Shown here one piece after another: positions 1-8,415 of a stretch of DNA of 56,858 nucleotides. A program made the position numbers and the translations under genes. Numbering within the stretch: the first letter of the stretch is position 1; the number at the start of each line of letters is the position of its first letter. Origin of the DNA: Bacteroidales bacterium. GTDB lineage: Bacteria; Bacteroidota; Bacteroidia; Bacteroidales; F082. The notes beneath the pieces are model-generated. The model searched no databases. It was not told where the DNA came from and was given only the letters and a program-made list of their open reading frames with translations. Location: positions 1 to 56,858 of the forward strand of contig WGCY01000046.1 in assembly GCA_015493525.1 (NCBI GenBank), in the 5' to 3' direction.

Positions 1-147
1 AACGCTTTAAAACCTATCCCAATAAAAAAACACGGAAGAAAAGCTTACAGTTTCTTTAAATATGGACTTAACAGATTAGCTAAAATTATTAATATCAATG
101 ATTTAGAAACGTTTAAAGACTACTGTGAATTTTTGTCATGTACTTAG
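1..147 (+). CDS. IS4-family transposase, C-terminal fragment (cut by window edge)
   Basis: The frame beginning at base 1 is open for 48 codons and stops with TAG at 145-147. The visible peptide contains PIKKHGRKAYSFFKYGLN followed by a leucine/isoleucine-rich helix, which resembles the extreme C-terminus of IS4-type DDE transposases common in Bacteroidota. The catalytic residues lie outside the window, so activity cannot be judged. Base composition is AT-rich (lysine AAA, asparagine AAT), unlike the idi gene that follows. The right end of the insertion element should fall between 148 and about 330, but I could not identify a terminal inverted repeat without the left end. The assignment rests on a short tail and is moderate. 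Confidence 0.55.
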   Translation, partial: NALKPIPIKKHGRKAYSFFKYGLNRLAKIININDLETFKDYCEFLSCT

Positions 148-195
148 ATTTATCCGTTTAATTCTGGGCCGCATAGGGAGGAAATTGTACGAAAG

Positions 196-228
196 TCGCA
201 GTCCGGTTTGGACCGGGACGGACTGCGA
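196..228. repeat. 10-bp perfect inverted repeat (hairpin) downstream of transposase
   Basis: Arms TCGCAGTCCG (196-205) and CGGACTGCGA (219-228) are perfect complements with a 13-base loop. The hairpin lies in a GC-rich patch between the transposase stop and the idi promoter. No T-run follows on either strand, so it is not a clear intrinsic terminator. It could belong to the end of the insertion element or be a REP-like stem-loop. Confidence 0.6.
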
Positions 229-330
229 AAACCTGCACTGATGGCAGCCCATGAGCTACCTCCTTGTTGCCCTTTGTGGTGAAAAAGTCGGCGTTCTCTT
301 CCTTTTTTCTTCATTAAAAAGCAGATAAAA

Positions 331-359
331 TTGGCGTAACAATTATATTTATATCTTTG
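331..359 (+). promoter_or_regulatory. Bacteroidota-type promoter for idi
   Basis: TTG at 331-333 is followed after 18 bases by TATCTTTG at 352-359, matching the Bacteroidota -33 TTG / -7 TAnnTTTG consensus. The start of transcription would be near 366, giving a leader of about 20 bases before the idi ATG at 387. Confidence 0.6.
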
Positions 360-386
360 CATTTGTCAACTGAAAAGTAAAGATAC

Positions 387-917
387 ATGGAAGTAGAATA
401 CGTAATACTTGTTACTAAGGATGATAAGCCTCTCGGTACCATGGAAAAGATGGAGGCGCATGAAAAGGCAGTTCTGCACAGAGCGTTTTCCGTTTTTATT
501 TTTAATTCCGAAGGCAAACTAATGTTACAACAGCGTGCACTGCACAAATATCATTCACCCGGCTTGTGGACCAACACCGTTTGCAGCCATCCCCATGCCG
601 GAGAAGAAACACTCGCTGCTGCGCATCGCCGTATGATGGAAGAGATGGGCTTCGACTGCGACATTGAAGAAGCTTTTTCCTTCGTTTACAAAGCCGATGT
701 GGGGCAGGGACTGAAAGAACATGAGTACGACCATGTATTTATGGGTACTTCTGACGAAAAGCCCATTCCTAATCCGGATGAAGTGGCCGACTGGAAATAT
801 GCTGATCTTGATTATGTGGCCAAAGATGTAAAAGAGCACCCCGAAGAATATACCGAGTGGTTTAAGATTGCTTTGAATCAGGTAATCAGGCATTTTAAAA
901 ATGGTAAAGCCTTCTAG
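387..917 (+). CDS. idi: Isopentenyl-diphosphate delta-isomerase, type I
   Basis: This 176-residue cytosolic Nudix-fold enzyme interconverts isopentenyl and dimethylallyl diphosphate, supplying both C5 units for polyprenyl and quinone synthesis. Visible family features are the catalytic cysteine C66 in TNTVCSHP, the histidine pair H68/H70 of the metal site, the GEETLAAAHRRMMEEMG segment (degenerate Nudix box, about 72-88) and KEHEYDHVF with the second catalytic glutamate near 113. The length matches the type I family. The ATG at 387 is chosen because the promoter ends at 359 and no earlier in-frame start is convincing. It is transcribed alone: an insertion-element tail lies upstream and a convergent transporter gene downstream. 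Confidence 0.95.
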   Translation: MEVEYVILVTKDDKPLGTMEKMEAHEKAVLHRAFSVFIFNSEGKLMLQQRALHKYHSPGLWTNTVCSHPHAGEETLAAAHRRMMEEMGFDCDIEEAFSFVYKADVGQGLKEHEYDHVFMGTSDEKPIPNPDEVADWKYADLDYVAKDVKEHPEEYTEWFKIALNQVIRHFKNGKAF

Positions 918-930
918 CCGGTGAATTGTG

Positions 931-965
931 TTTTGTTAACCTGGCATAACTTTGGGTTAACAAAA
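931..965. repeat. 11-bp perfect inverted repeat after idi
   Basis: TTTTGTTAACC (931-941) and GGTTAACAAAA (955-965) are perfect complements with a 13-base spacer. Each arm itself contains the palindrome GTTAAC. It sits 14 bases after the idi stop in the convergent gap with the symporter gene. A transcript-end stem-loop or a protein-binding site are both possible; there is no strong U-tract on either strand. Confidence 0.6.
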
Positions 966-1043
966 TGATTATGATTGAGTTATATATTCTTAAAATGAAA
1001 TAAGCAGATTGTCAGGCTTACCCCTATTTGTGAAGGACCTATT

Positions 1044-2459
1044 TTAGTTTCTCATTCTCTCCCTGTCCAGCTTTTTCATAGCATCAAAATAGCTGTTGGT
1101 TTCTTTTACAATCACGCCCGAAAGTAGCAGCAGGGCAATCAGGTTCGGGATGGTCATAAACGTAATGACCATATCCACAAAATGCCACACCACATCGATG
1201 CCCCACACCGAGCCGAAAAAGACGAACAGGCCATACAGGTAACGGTAAGGTTTAATGGCCTTTTCGCCCAGCAGGTAGTTGGCAGCGCGTGTGCCATAGT
1301 ACGACCAGCTGATGACGGTGGAGAAAGCGAACATCAGCAATCCGAAAGTGATGATGTGTTTGCCAAAATGGGCCAGTCCCACAGCTGCCAGACCTTCGTC
1401 CATGCCCATAATGGTCATGCCCACGCCTTTTATGCCCGAGTGCCAGGCATCGGTGCTGATAAGCATCAGGGCGGTCATGGTGCAGATAATGAGGGTATCC
1501 ACCAGCGGCTCCAGCGAAGCTACCAGCCCTTCACGGGCCGAATATTCCGTTTTGGCTGCCGCATGGGCAATAGGTGCCGAACCCTGGCCTGCTTCGTTGG
1601 AAAAAAGCCCGCGCCGGATTCCCCAAATCATGGTCATAATTACGGCACTTCCTGCAAATCCCCCCACGGCTGCCGTTCCTGTAAACGCCCCTTCAAAAAT
1701 CATCCCGAAAGCGTGCGGCAGGTAAGCAGCGCGGTCGATGAGCACCAGCAAGGTGGCCCCCACGTACGTTACGGCCATAAACGGCACCAGCTTGGCCGTT
1801 ACTTCGGCAATACGTTTCAGCCCGCCCACAATAATCAGCAGTACCAGTGCCGTAATGACCAGCCCCGAAGCCCAGGTGGAGAAACCGTAAGTGGTTTTCA
1901 ATGCGTCGGTCATGCCGTTGGCCTGGGCCATATTGCCCGTTCCCAGCGAAGCCAGAATGGTGGCCACGGCAAAAATACCGGCCATAATCTTTGCTGTTTT
2001 AGGCATGTTGTACAGCTTGCCGATGCCATCGCGGATGTAATACATGGGGCCGCCCGAAACGGTGCCATCCGAATTAAAAACCCGGAACTTATGGGCCAGC
2101 GTACATTCCGAATATTTCAGGATCATGCCCAGGAAGCCGGTAACCCACATCCAGAAAACGGCTCCCGGCCCGCCGAGGTAAATGGCCAGTGCCACACCCA
2201 CAATGTTTCCCGTGCCCACCGTGGCCGACAGTGCCGTTGTGAGGGCTTTAAAATGGTTCACATCGCCTTCGTCCTCCGGGTCGTCGTATTTCCCGGCCAC
2301 CACACGGATGGAATGCCACAATTTGGTAACATTTAAAAACTTTAGCCGGATGATAAAATACAATCCGGTGGGAACCAGCAAAAAGAGAATGGCATAGCCG
2401 CCGATATAGTTGTTATACCAGACAATGCCTTTGTCAAAAAATTGTAGAAATTCATTCAT
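1044..2459 (-). CDS. Sodium:amino-acid symporter, AGCS family (alanine/glycine type)
   Basis: Polytopic inner-membrane carrier that couples uptake of a small neutral amino acid (alanine or glycine in characterised members) to Na+. Family signatures are visible: the TVGTGNIVGVALAIYLGGPG segment near residue 75-95 and RRGLFSNEAGQGSAPIAHAA near 285-304. About ten hydrophobic segments span the 471 residues, the usual family length. I start at the ATG at 2459 (MNEFLQFFDKG), which matches the normal N-terminus; a frame-compatible ATG at 2549 would add a 30-residue extension that looks like translated leader. It is monocistronic, convergent with idi, and followed upstream by a repeat-rich gap. Substrate cannot be fixed from sequence. 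Confidence 0.9.
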   Translation of the reverse strand: MNEFLQFFDKGIVWYNNYIGGYAILFLLVPTGLYFIIRLKFLNVTKLWHSIRVVAGKYDDPEDEGDVNHFKALTTALSATVGTGNIVGVALAIYLGGPGAVFWMWVTGFLGMILKYSECTLAHKFRVFNSDGTVSGGPMYYIRDGIGKLYNMPKTAKIMAGIFAVATILASLGTGNMAQANGMTDALKTTYGFSTWASGLVITALVLLIIVGGLKRIAEVTAKLVPFMAVTYVGATLLVLIDRAAYLPHAFGMIFEGAFTGTAAVGGFAGSAVIMTMIWGIRRGLFSNEAGQGSAPIAHAAAKTEYSAREGLVASLEPLVDTLIICTMTALMLISTDAWHSGIKGVGMTIMGMDEGLAAVGLAHFGKHIITFGLLMFAFSTVISWSYYGTRAANYLLGEKAIKPYRYLYGLFVFFGSVWGIDVVWHFVDMVITFMTIPNLIALLLLSGVIVKETNSYFDAMKKLDRERMRN

Positions 2460-2573
2460 GTGCGCAGGGTGAAAAATTAGTTGAAGCAAATATGGGAAAA
2501 ATATGGTTACCCTGCCCACCTGTTTTTGAACCATCGGTTGAAAATTCAAAAAAGGGACAACAGGGCATTGAAA

Positions 2574-2600
2574 TCAAATTCCAAAATTCAAATTCCAAAA
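2574..2600. repeat. Tandem 13-base direct repeat TCAAATTCCAAAA
   Basis: TCAAATTCCAAAA occurs at 2574-2586 and again at 2588-2600, separated by one T. It lies in the 350-base non-coding gap between the symporter and the YggS-type gene. No gene or RNA is evident here; it resembles low-complexity intergenic repeat material. Confidence 0.55.
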
Positions 2601-2638
2601 AACAAACCCGGAGGGTATCCTAAAAGATAGTTTTTGAA

Positions 2639-2746
2639 GGTTCACGCTAAAAGCGCAAAGTATCCGCAAAGACCGCAAATCATTTTGCTATAGTAATTTA
2701 AATTTTGCGTCCTCTGCGTTAAAGTTTTGCGCACTTTGCGTGAAAC
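2639..2746. repeat. CGCAAAG/CTTTGCG-rich imperfect inverted repeat, copy 1
   Basis: The left side carries TTCACGC, GCGCAAAG, CCGCAAAG and ACCGCAAA; the right side carries the complementary TTTTGCG, TCTGCG, TTTTGCGC and CTTTGCGTGAAAC. Outer arms 2641-2647 and 2739-2745 are perfect complements. The same motif string recurs at 4612-4651. This looks like a dispersed, foldable intergenic repeat; I see no coding potential. It fills most of the 2460-2809 gap together with the tandem repeat at 2574-2600. Confidence 0.6.
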
Positions 2747-2809
2747 CCACTTTTAGGTCGGTATCATAGCAGGCCAATTGTATCTCTTATGATTGAGGTC
2801 TCCTGGAAA

Positions 2810-3475
2810 TCAGCTCCGTGCGCCGAATATTTTGGATCCCACACGCACCAGCGTGGCTCCTTCTTCAATGGCAATGGGATAATCGCCCGACATGCCCATG
2901 CTGATTTCTTTGAAATGCGGCGCGCCGGAAAAATATTTTTCTTTCAACTCCTGAAAAATACCCTTCAACTGCCGGAACTCGCTGCGGATTTGTTCCGTGT
3001 CGTCTGTGTAAGTGGCCATACCCATCACGCCGCAAAGGCGAATATTCTTCAATTGGCCGTACTCCTCCGAATACATAATCTTTTCGGCTGCCTCCATGGT
3101 CAACCCGAATTTAGATTCTTCCCTGGCAATGTGAAATTCCAACAGAAAATCAATGATGCGATGGTTTTTCACCGCCTGTTTGTTGATTTCTTTAAGAATC
3201 TTTAAGCTGTCCGCTGCGTGGATCAGTGCCACAAAAGGGGCAATGTATTTCACCTTGTTGGTTTGCAGGTGGCCGATAAAATGCCACCGGATATCCTGCG
3301 GCAGTTGCGGGTACTTGGCCGCCAGGTCCTGCGCCTTGTTTTCGCCGAAATCACGCTGGCCTGCCTCGTAGGCTGCCTGAATCATTTCCACCGGTTTGGT
3401 CTTCGACACCGCCACCAGCCTGACGTGTGCCGGAATATCCGCTAACACCTTTTTCAAATTTGCCTGAACGTTCAT
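2810..3475 (-). CDS. yggS: PLP homeostasis protein, YggS/PROSC family
   Basis: A 221-residue alanine-racemase-fold protein that binds pyridoxal 5-phosphate and, from studies of the family, buffers PLP and amino-acid pools without a known catalytic reaction. The PLP lysine is K25 in VAVSKTKP. DFGENKAQD (42-50), HFIGHLQTNK (65-74) and the C-terminal SMGMSGDY plus GATLVRVGSKIFG phosphate-binding strands are all present, so the protein looks intact and of normal length. The start at 3475 gives the usual N-terminus. It lies 5 bases downstream of the RhuM-family gene in the same direction, so it may be co-transcribed with it. The two functions have no obvious link. Confidence 0.93.
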   Translation of the reverse strand: MNVQANLKKVLADIPAHVRLVAVSKTKPVEMIQAAYEAGQRDFGENKAQDLAAKYPQLPQDIRWHFIGHLQTNKVKYIAPFVALIHAADSLKILKEINKQAVKNHRIIDFLLEFHIAREESKFGLTMEAAEKIMYSEEYGQLKNIRLCGVMGMATYTDDTEQIRSEFRQLKGIFQELKEKYFSGAPHFKEISMGMSGDYPIAIEEGATLVRVGSKIFGARS

Positions 3476-3480
3476 GGTTA

Positions 3481-4506
3481 TTATTTTTTTCTAGGTTCAA
3501 TTTTTTTAATGGCTTTGTCAAAATCCCGGTTTGCCTGGGTCAATGATTTTTGCTGCTTTTGTTTGTATTTTTCGTATTCTAATCCGGCATTTTGACTGGC
3601 TAGTTCGTGCGAAATTTTGCCTGTATTTTTCAAAATTTCACGGTCGTTTAAATTTAAGAATGCATCTAGTTTATTTAACCAATCTTTCATATACATTGGA
3701 ATACGGCGTATTGCCTGGCCTTCCGCAAAAACAAGATATTGTTCAACTAAGTTATTTAAAGCCCGAAGTTCCTCTTCGTTTAAATAGTTTTTGGCTATAC
3801 CAATATCTGTTTTTCGAATTTTTTCTCCCCGCCAATTAGTTAATCCCATGTTGGGTTTATTACTGTCTGCCCGGTCATTGATAATTTCAGCCGCAGTTTT
3901 ACCTGTTATGGCCCAGTGTAACTTATTTTGTACGGTTTGAAAAAACTGAATGCTCATTTCATTCGTTGGGTCATAATCCACACTTGTTGCATAAATGTCA
4001 GTAATTTTCCTGTAAAATCTTTTTTCAGATGTGCGTATATCCTGAATACGCTGTAAAAGTTCTTCAAAATAATCAAAAGGCAAATCGGGGCTTTTCAGTC
4101 GCTCATCATCCAAAACAAAACCTTTGACTATGTATTCCCGAATGCGTTGTGTGGCCCATTGCCTGAACTTTGTAGCAATGTGTGATTTTATGCGATAACC
4201 TACGGAAATAATAGTGTCGAGGTTGTAAAACTTTTGTTTTCGTTTTACTTCCCTTTTTCCTTCAGTTTGAACTTGTAAGAATTCCTTACAAGTTGTATCT
4301 TCCGTCAACTCCCCTTCTGCAAAGATATTTTTCAGGTGCATTGTGATGTTCTGCGGTTTTACCTGAAATAATTCAGCCATAGTTTTTTGGGTAAGCCAAA
4401 CTGTTTCATCCTGAAACCTAACATCTATTTTTGTTTCACCATTTTCAGTCTGGTAAATCAGGAATTGTGAGTTGTTAGCCGACAGACTTTTTTTATCTCC
4501 ACTCAT
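3481..4506 (-). CDS. rhuM: RhuM-family protein (virulence-associated, function unknown)
   Basis: A 341-residue protein matching the RhuM family, named for a Salmonella pathogenicity-island gene whose biochemical role is not known. Recognisable segments are the N-terminal FLIYQTENGETKIDVRFQ, VWLTQKTMAELF with an adjoining helix-turn-helix-like stretch (about 36-60), FYNLDTIISVGYR (about 92-104) and FRQWATQRIREYIVKG (about 115-130); the C-terminal third is helical and lysine-rich. No Fic or nuclease motif is evident. One line counted within the gene (3781-3840) is about 32 percent GC, well below the surrounding genes, suggesting horizontal gain. It has its own -7 element at 4552-4559. A role in phage or mobile-element biology is suspected for the family, not shown here. 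Confidence 0.85.
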   Translation of the reverse strand: MSGDKKSLSANNSQFLIYQTENGETKIDVRFQDETVWLTQKTMAELFQVKPQNITMHLKNIFAEGELTEDTTCKEFLQVQTEGKREVKRKQKFYNLDTIISVGYRIKSHIATKFRQWATQRIREYIVKGFVLDDERLKSPDLPFDYFEELLQRIQDIRTSEKRFYRKITDIYATSVDYDPTNEMSIQFFQTVQNKLHWAITGKTAAEIINDRADSNKPNMGLTNWRGEKIRKTDIGIAKNYLNEEELRALNNLVEQYLVFAEGQAIRRIPMYMKDWLNKLDAFLNLNDREILKNTGKISHELASQNAGLEYEKYKQKQQKSLTQANRDFDKAIKKIEPRKK

Positions 4507-4551
4507 TTCATCTAAAAAATTTGTGCTTCAAGTTGAAACTTTTGTTTTTTG

Positions 4552-4559
4552 CAAAGATA
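4552..4559 (-). promoter_or_regulatory. -7 element TATCTTTG upstream of rhuM
   Basis: The minus strand reads TATCTTTG here, a perfect TAnnTTTG match, with transcription expected near 4545 and a leader of about 39 bases before the rhuM ATG at 4506. No -33 TTG at standard spacing was found. Confidence 0.45.
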
Positions 4560-4611
4560 AGCAGGCTGCCTGAATAATGGTTACGGAAATTATGGGGAAA
4601 AAGGGAGCGTA

Positions 4612-4690
4612 GTTTCACGCAAAGGCCGCAAAGAAGACGCCAAAACCGCACAGGGTTCTTTTCCCGGAATTGATTTTGCGTTTTTAGCGG
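4612..4690. repeat. CGCAAAG-rich intergenic repeat, copy 2
   Basis: GTTTCACGCAAAGG is followed by CCGCAAAG, AAGACGCC and ACCGCA (4612-4651), then TTTTGCG and TTTTTAGCGG on the other side (4674-4690). The iterated CGCAAAG words and the TTTCACGC edge match copy 1 at 2639-2746. The two copies bracket the rhuM-yggS pair. Confidence 0.5.
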
Positions 4691-4726
4691 GGAAATTTAG
4701 CGGCCTATGTGTGCAACAAATCTTTC

Positions 4727-7343
4727 CTACTGTACCGTTTTCTTCACCAAAATATAATTCCTTCTTTCCGAAGGGGGATACGGCAGGGGAGGCATCAGCC
4801 TTTGACCAACCGGTTTTTGAGTAGTCACCGACAAGGTAAGTGGTTTTTCCTGCCGGATGTTGTAAACCCACAATTCGCTTTCGCCGTGCCATCCGGCAGG
4901 CAGGGTGAAAACGATTTCGCCTGCCCCCCGCTTTTCCGGTTTTACGGCGTACCAGGCCCATTTTCCTTTGATATGCTGTTTTTTAACTGTCAGTGTTTTG
5001 CCGTTCTGCCGCACCGTTACCTCCGGAAAATTTTCTGCGGTGGGATGCTGCAATAGCAGTGCCACCTCTCCGGGATAGTTGCCGGTTGTGTCTTTGGGCG
5101 AGATGTGGTAAACGAAATGTTTTTTTGTTTTTTGCGTGCTCACCCGGTAAGTTGCTTTTATTTTTGCTGGCAGGTTTGCAGCACCAAAGTCTTCCTGTTT
5201 TTTGTTTTCGCCGCCTGTTCGTTCAATAGATTGGATATTTTGCGGAACCAGGAACCGGGAACGGGCTCCTGTTTCATACACTTTGTAGTCCAGTTGGTTG
5301 CCGTGCTGGTGGAGTGTAAACACCGCATCAGCAAGCAGGGGACGGCGACAGCCTTCCAAAGGATAGATATTGAATAAGGCGGTTTCAAATCCGTCCAGCG
5401 GAATGGCAAGCAGACCGCCGGCAGAATAGAGGTCGGGCAGAATGCGACGGTAAGGATAAATCTGTTCTACCACAAGTCCGGCGGCCCCTTCCTCCAGACC
5501 GTAAGCCGGATTCAGGTGAAACCGCAGCGTATCGGCTTCCACTTTGGGGTTACGGACGGCAAACAGCCCTTTTTTGCCTTTGAAATGGGCATAACCGTAA
5601 GGGGCACCCTGTGCCGGGTTGCCGCCGACCATAGCCGTGTTGGCCATTACGTCCTGTTCCGATTCGGCCCAGTGGATGGCCTGCGAAAGCACGTTCCATT
5701 CGGCCGGGGTAAGAATGTCGGGCGAAATGTAGAGCTCCCACATGGTGATACCGCGGGCAAAGTAAAGCACGGCATTGTTGGTGAAACGGTCCATCGGTTC
5801 TCCCCCTTTGGAAATATTTTCCAGCCGGCCTTTTATAATGCCGTGGGTCATCAGATTGGCAATAGGAATCCACATATTTCTCACCTTGAAATCATCGTAC
5901 AGGGCATAATCGCGGTAGGTCATGGCATTGTCGCGCCGGCTTATGGAAGGTACATCCGAAAAAGCATAATCGGCGGCATCCATCCAGATTTGGTTGGCGT
6001 ACTGCAACCACCACGGACTGAGCCAGGTGCCGGTGGTAATGTTGAGGTAAATGTCCGGGTCGATGGCCCGCACGGCGTTGCATTTGTCGATGACCGACTG
6101 CATCACGGCGTTTCCCGAATAAATGCCTACGGGGTGACCGTGTGCCGGGTTGGAACAACTGAACTGAATGCCGTCCCATTTAAAATAACCCATCCGGTCA
6201 TTTTTTACAAAATCGGTAATGCGTTTGCGGAAAAGATTGCTGTAATTTTTCCCGGCCAGGCAAAGTTTGGCTGAGCCGTACACATATTTGTGCCCGGTTA
6301 CTTCGTAGCCGTGTTCGCCCATCCATTTTACGCGGCGCATGGCAAAAGAGTAGCCGCCCATGGGCCCGAACCAGATGCCCAGCCGGGTTCCGGTTTTGGC
6401 CAGCGTATCGGCAATAGGCCGCAATCCGTTGGGAAACTCATGTTTGTTTAGAGCCCAGGCACTTTCATAGTTGTCCCAGCCATCGTCCAGTACGAAGGCA
6501 TCCAAGTGAATGTGATGTTCTTCCATCATATTTTTTCGCAGCAGCTTGATGATACGCAGCGTGTTGGTGTCGTTCATAACGGCATCTTTCGGAATGTTTT
6601 TGTCCACTTTGGCATAAGCTTCCGAGCGCAGGTCGTACCAGCTATTGTACAGGATATACGGTTTTGCCGGTGCTACCCGAATATCGTTTACATAGTCGAA
6701 AAACCATTTTTTTACATACGGTTGTGGCGTAACGGCAGTAACTTCCCAATTGCTCACTATGGGCTTGTTTTCTATTCGTTCACCGAAATACTGAAAGCTG
6801 TTAAGGGAAAAAATGTTCTTGTTGAAGGTCTTGATTTGTGTTGTGCCGGTGGGGTATTCCAGCCCGAAAAACCCGCCGCTGTTTTTATTGGCAAAGGCTA
6901 CCGGCTGTCCGAAGCCCCCGTTTTTCAAAATGTGGAAACTTTCATCGTTGCCACCGGCTACCTTAATTTTCTCGGTATAAGCAAAATGCATGCCCTCGAT
7001 GCTAATGCCGGCCGTTTGGTTGCCCGCAGTTTTTTTTTCTTTAAAAACGGCTTTTCCGTCCATCACATCCAACCGGTCCAAAAAATGGCCGTGCAGGTTG
7101 GGGTCGCTGATGGCTATCTGCCGCCGGACGATGAAAACGCGAAGTCCATATTTTTTCGGTTTGCAGTGTGTCCGAGAACAAAAGGCTGTCTTTAATGACA
7201 ATGCTCTGGCGGACTTTTCCGTTTGCTAAAACAAAGTTGAGCGTATTTCCTTTTTGCGTTTCTGAAAACCGGACATTTTGGGCAAACATCCCGGCAGGAA
7301 AGGCCATGAGAAGGATGAGCAGGGCGGTGTCGATTTTTTTCAT
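4727..7343 (-). CDS. Secreted GH36-like alpha-galactosidase/N-acetylgalactosaminidase, frameshifted
   Basis: Two overlapping frames form one gene. The upstream frame starts at 7343 with signal peptide MKKIDTALLILLMAFPAGMFAQ; the downstream frame runs to the stop at 4727. They join at an A6 run (plus-strand T6, 7151-7156): removing one A gives a continuous 871-residue protein. In corrected numbering, VLDDGWD lies at about 284-290, the clan-D nucleophile motif KWDG gives D390, and WMDAADYAFSD (453-463) holds the expected acid/base aspartate 60-70 residues later. This pattern fits GH36/GH27-type retaining alpha-galactosidases; the exact sugar is not determined. It is first-to-last partner with a sugar kinase and a nucleotidyltransferase. 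Whether the extra A is a sequencing error, a true mutation or a slippage site is open. Confidence 0.75.
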
Positions 7344-7355
7344 GGCAACAGGTTT

Positions 7356-8408
7356 TTAAATTTGTTTTATAATGGATTGAAGTTTTTCCTCTTGCTGCAA
7401 AATGGCTTTAAGTAATTTGATTTGTGTGCGTGTACGGACCAGGTTATGCTCCGGATAACTTATTTTGTAATAGATGTTTCCCAAAAGAAAATCGTTGAGA
7501 AACCGAATAGCTTGTTCGTAGATAATGGCTTTGGCACCGGTGAGCAAATGTGCTTTCTCAAAAGGGGTGAGCCTCTGTTTTTGTGCAATGAGATAACCTT
7601 TTGTGAGTGCTTCAAAATGGCTTATCCGCAGGGCGGTTTTGGCGGTGTCGGCTTCATCTTCTTTTGCCGGACTGCTGAACGTGCGCACCATGTCGCCGTA
7701 ATCAAACATTACATAGCCGGGCATGATGGTGTCGAGGTCGATGATAAGTACCTGCCCGTCTGCCGTAAACAAAATATTGTCCAGTTTGGTGTCGTTGTGC
7801 GTTACCCTGACCGGCAATTTGCGGCTGACAAGTAATTGCTGTACTGTCTGGGCGATGTTGCCGTTTTTCAGGATAAAATCCATCTCGGGCGTTGCTTTGT
7901 CTTTTCGCCGGGCATCTGTACTTTGCAGGGTTTTAAGGAAGTTTTCATACCTGCCCGGGGTGTTGTGAAAGTTCGGTATGGTTTCCCCGAATTTTTCCGG
8001 CAGCAGGGTATTCAGAAACAGTTGAAATTTTCCCATGGCTTCGGCTGCCCGGTACGAGATTTCTTCGGAAGGGGAAATGGCATAGGCACGACTATCCGAA
8101 AAGAATTCCATCAGTCTCCAGGGGGCACCACCGGCATCCAAAGTGTGGTAATCTCCCGCTTTGTTTTTTAAAATGGCCGGTGTAAGCTTTTCGCCGTGTT
8201 CTTTTTCATAGCCGGATAGTGTCCCGAAAAGAAAAGAGAGGTTTTGTGTTAACACCTGCGTGTCGAAAATCTTGTTGTTGACCCGCTGTAAAATAAATTT
8301 TCCACGGGATGATGTTACAAGATACGTGTCATTAATGTGCCCGTCCCCAAAGGGTTCCGGGGTGTGGCAGTGAACCAGCTGTTCATAATTTTGCAGTATC
8401 TCTTTCAT
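7356..8408 (-). CDS. Sugar 1-kinase of the NahK/aminoglycoside-phosphotransferase family
   Basis: A 350-residue cytosolic kinase of the APH/choline-kinase fold. The N-terminal FGDGHINDTYLV (20-31) and FILQRVNN (38-45) are typical of N-acetylhexosamine 1-kinases (NahK/LnpB), which phosphorylate the anomeric carbon of GalNAc, GlcNAc or related sugars. Catalytic loop THNDTKLDN gives D206 and N211; IIDLDT gives the metal aspartates D224/D226. The stop lies 12 bases before the glycosidase start, and the start lies 7 bases after the pyrophosphorylase stop, so all three are one operon. It would phosphorylate the sugar released by the glycosidase. The precise sugar is inferred from context only. Confidence 0.85.
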   Translation of the reverse strand: MKEILQNYEQLVHCHTPEPFGDGHINDTYLVTSSRGKFILQRVNNKIFDTQVLTQNLSFLFGTLSGYEKEHGEKLTPAILKNKAGDYHTLDAGGAPWRLMEFFSDSRAYAISPSEEISYRAAEAMGKFQLFLNTLLPEKFGETIPNFHNTPGRYENFLKTLQSTDARRKDKATPEMDFILKNGNIAQTVQQLLVSRKLPVRVTHNDTKLDNILFTADGQVLIIDLDTIMPGYVMFDYGDMVRTFSSPAKEDEADTAKTALRISHFEALTKGYLIAQKQRLTPFEKAHLLTGAKAIIYEQAIRFLNDFLLGNIYYKISYPEHNLVRTRTQIKLLKAILQQEEKLQSIIKQI

Positions 8409-8415
8409 AAAAGGG

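Noticed and set aside
181-300. Possible group II intron domain or structured RNA
   Set aside because: The GC-rich stem looked suggestive, but no domain V-like sequence or reverse transcriptase is present.
150-362. Minus-strand 70-codon frame next to the insertion-element tail
   Set aside because: Spans the hairpin and the idi promoter, has no family resemblance and no plausible start signal.
1182-2336. Long plus-strand frame (384 codons) opposite the symporter gene
   Set aside because: It is the antisense of a clear AGCS symporter, rich in His/Arg/Gln from reversed codons, with no family motif.
5516-6274. Plus-strand frame of 252 codons opposite the glycosidase
   Set aside because: Antisense to a gene with intact catalytic motifs; composition is atypical and no promoter precedes it.
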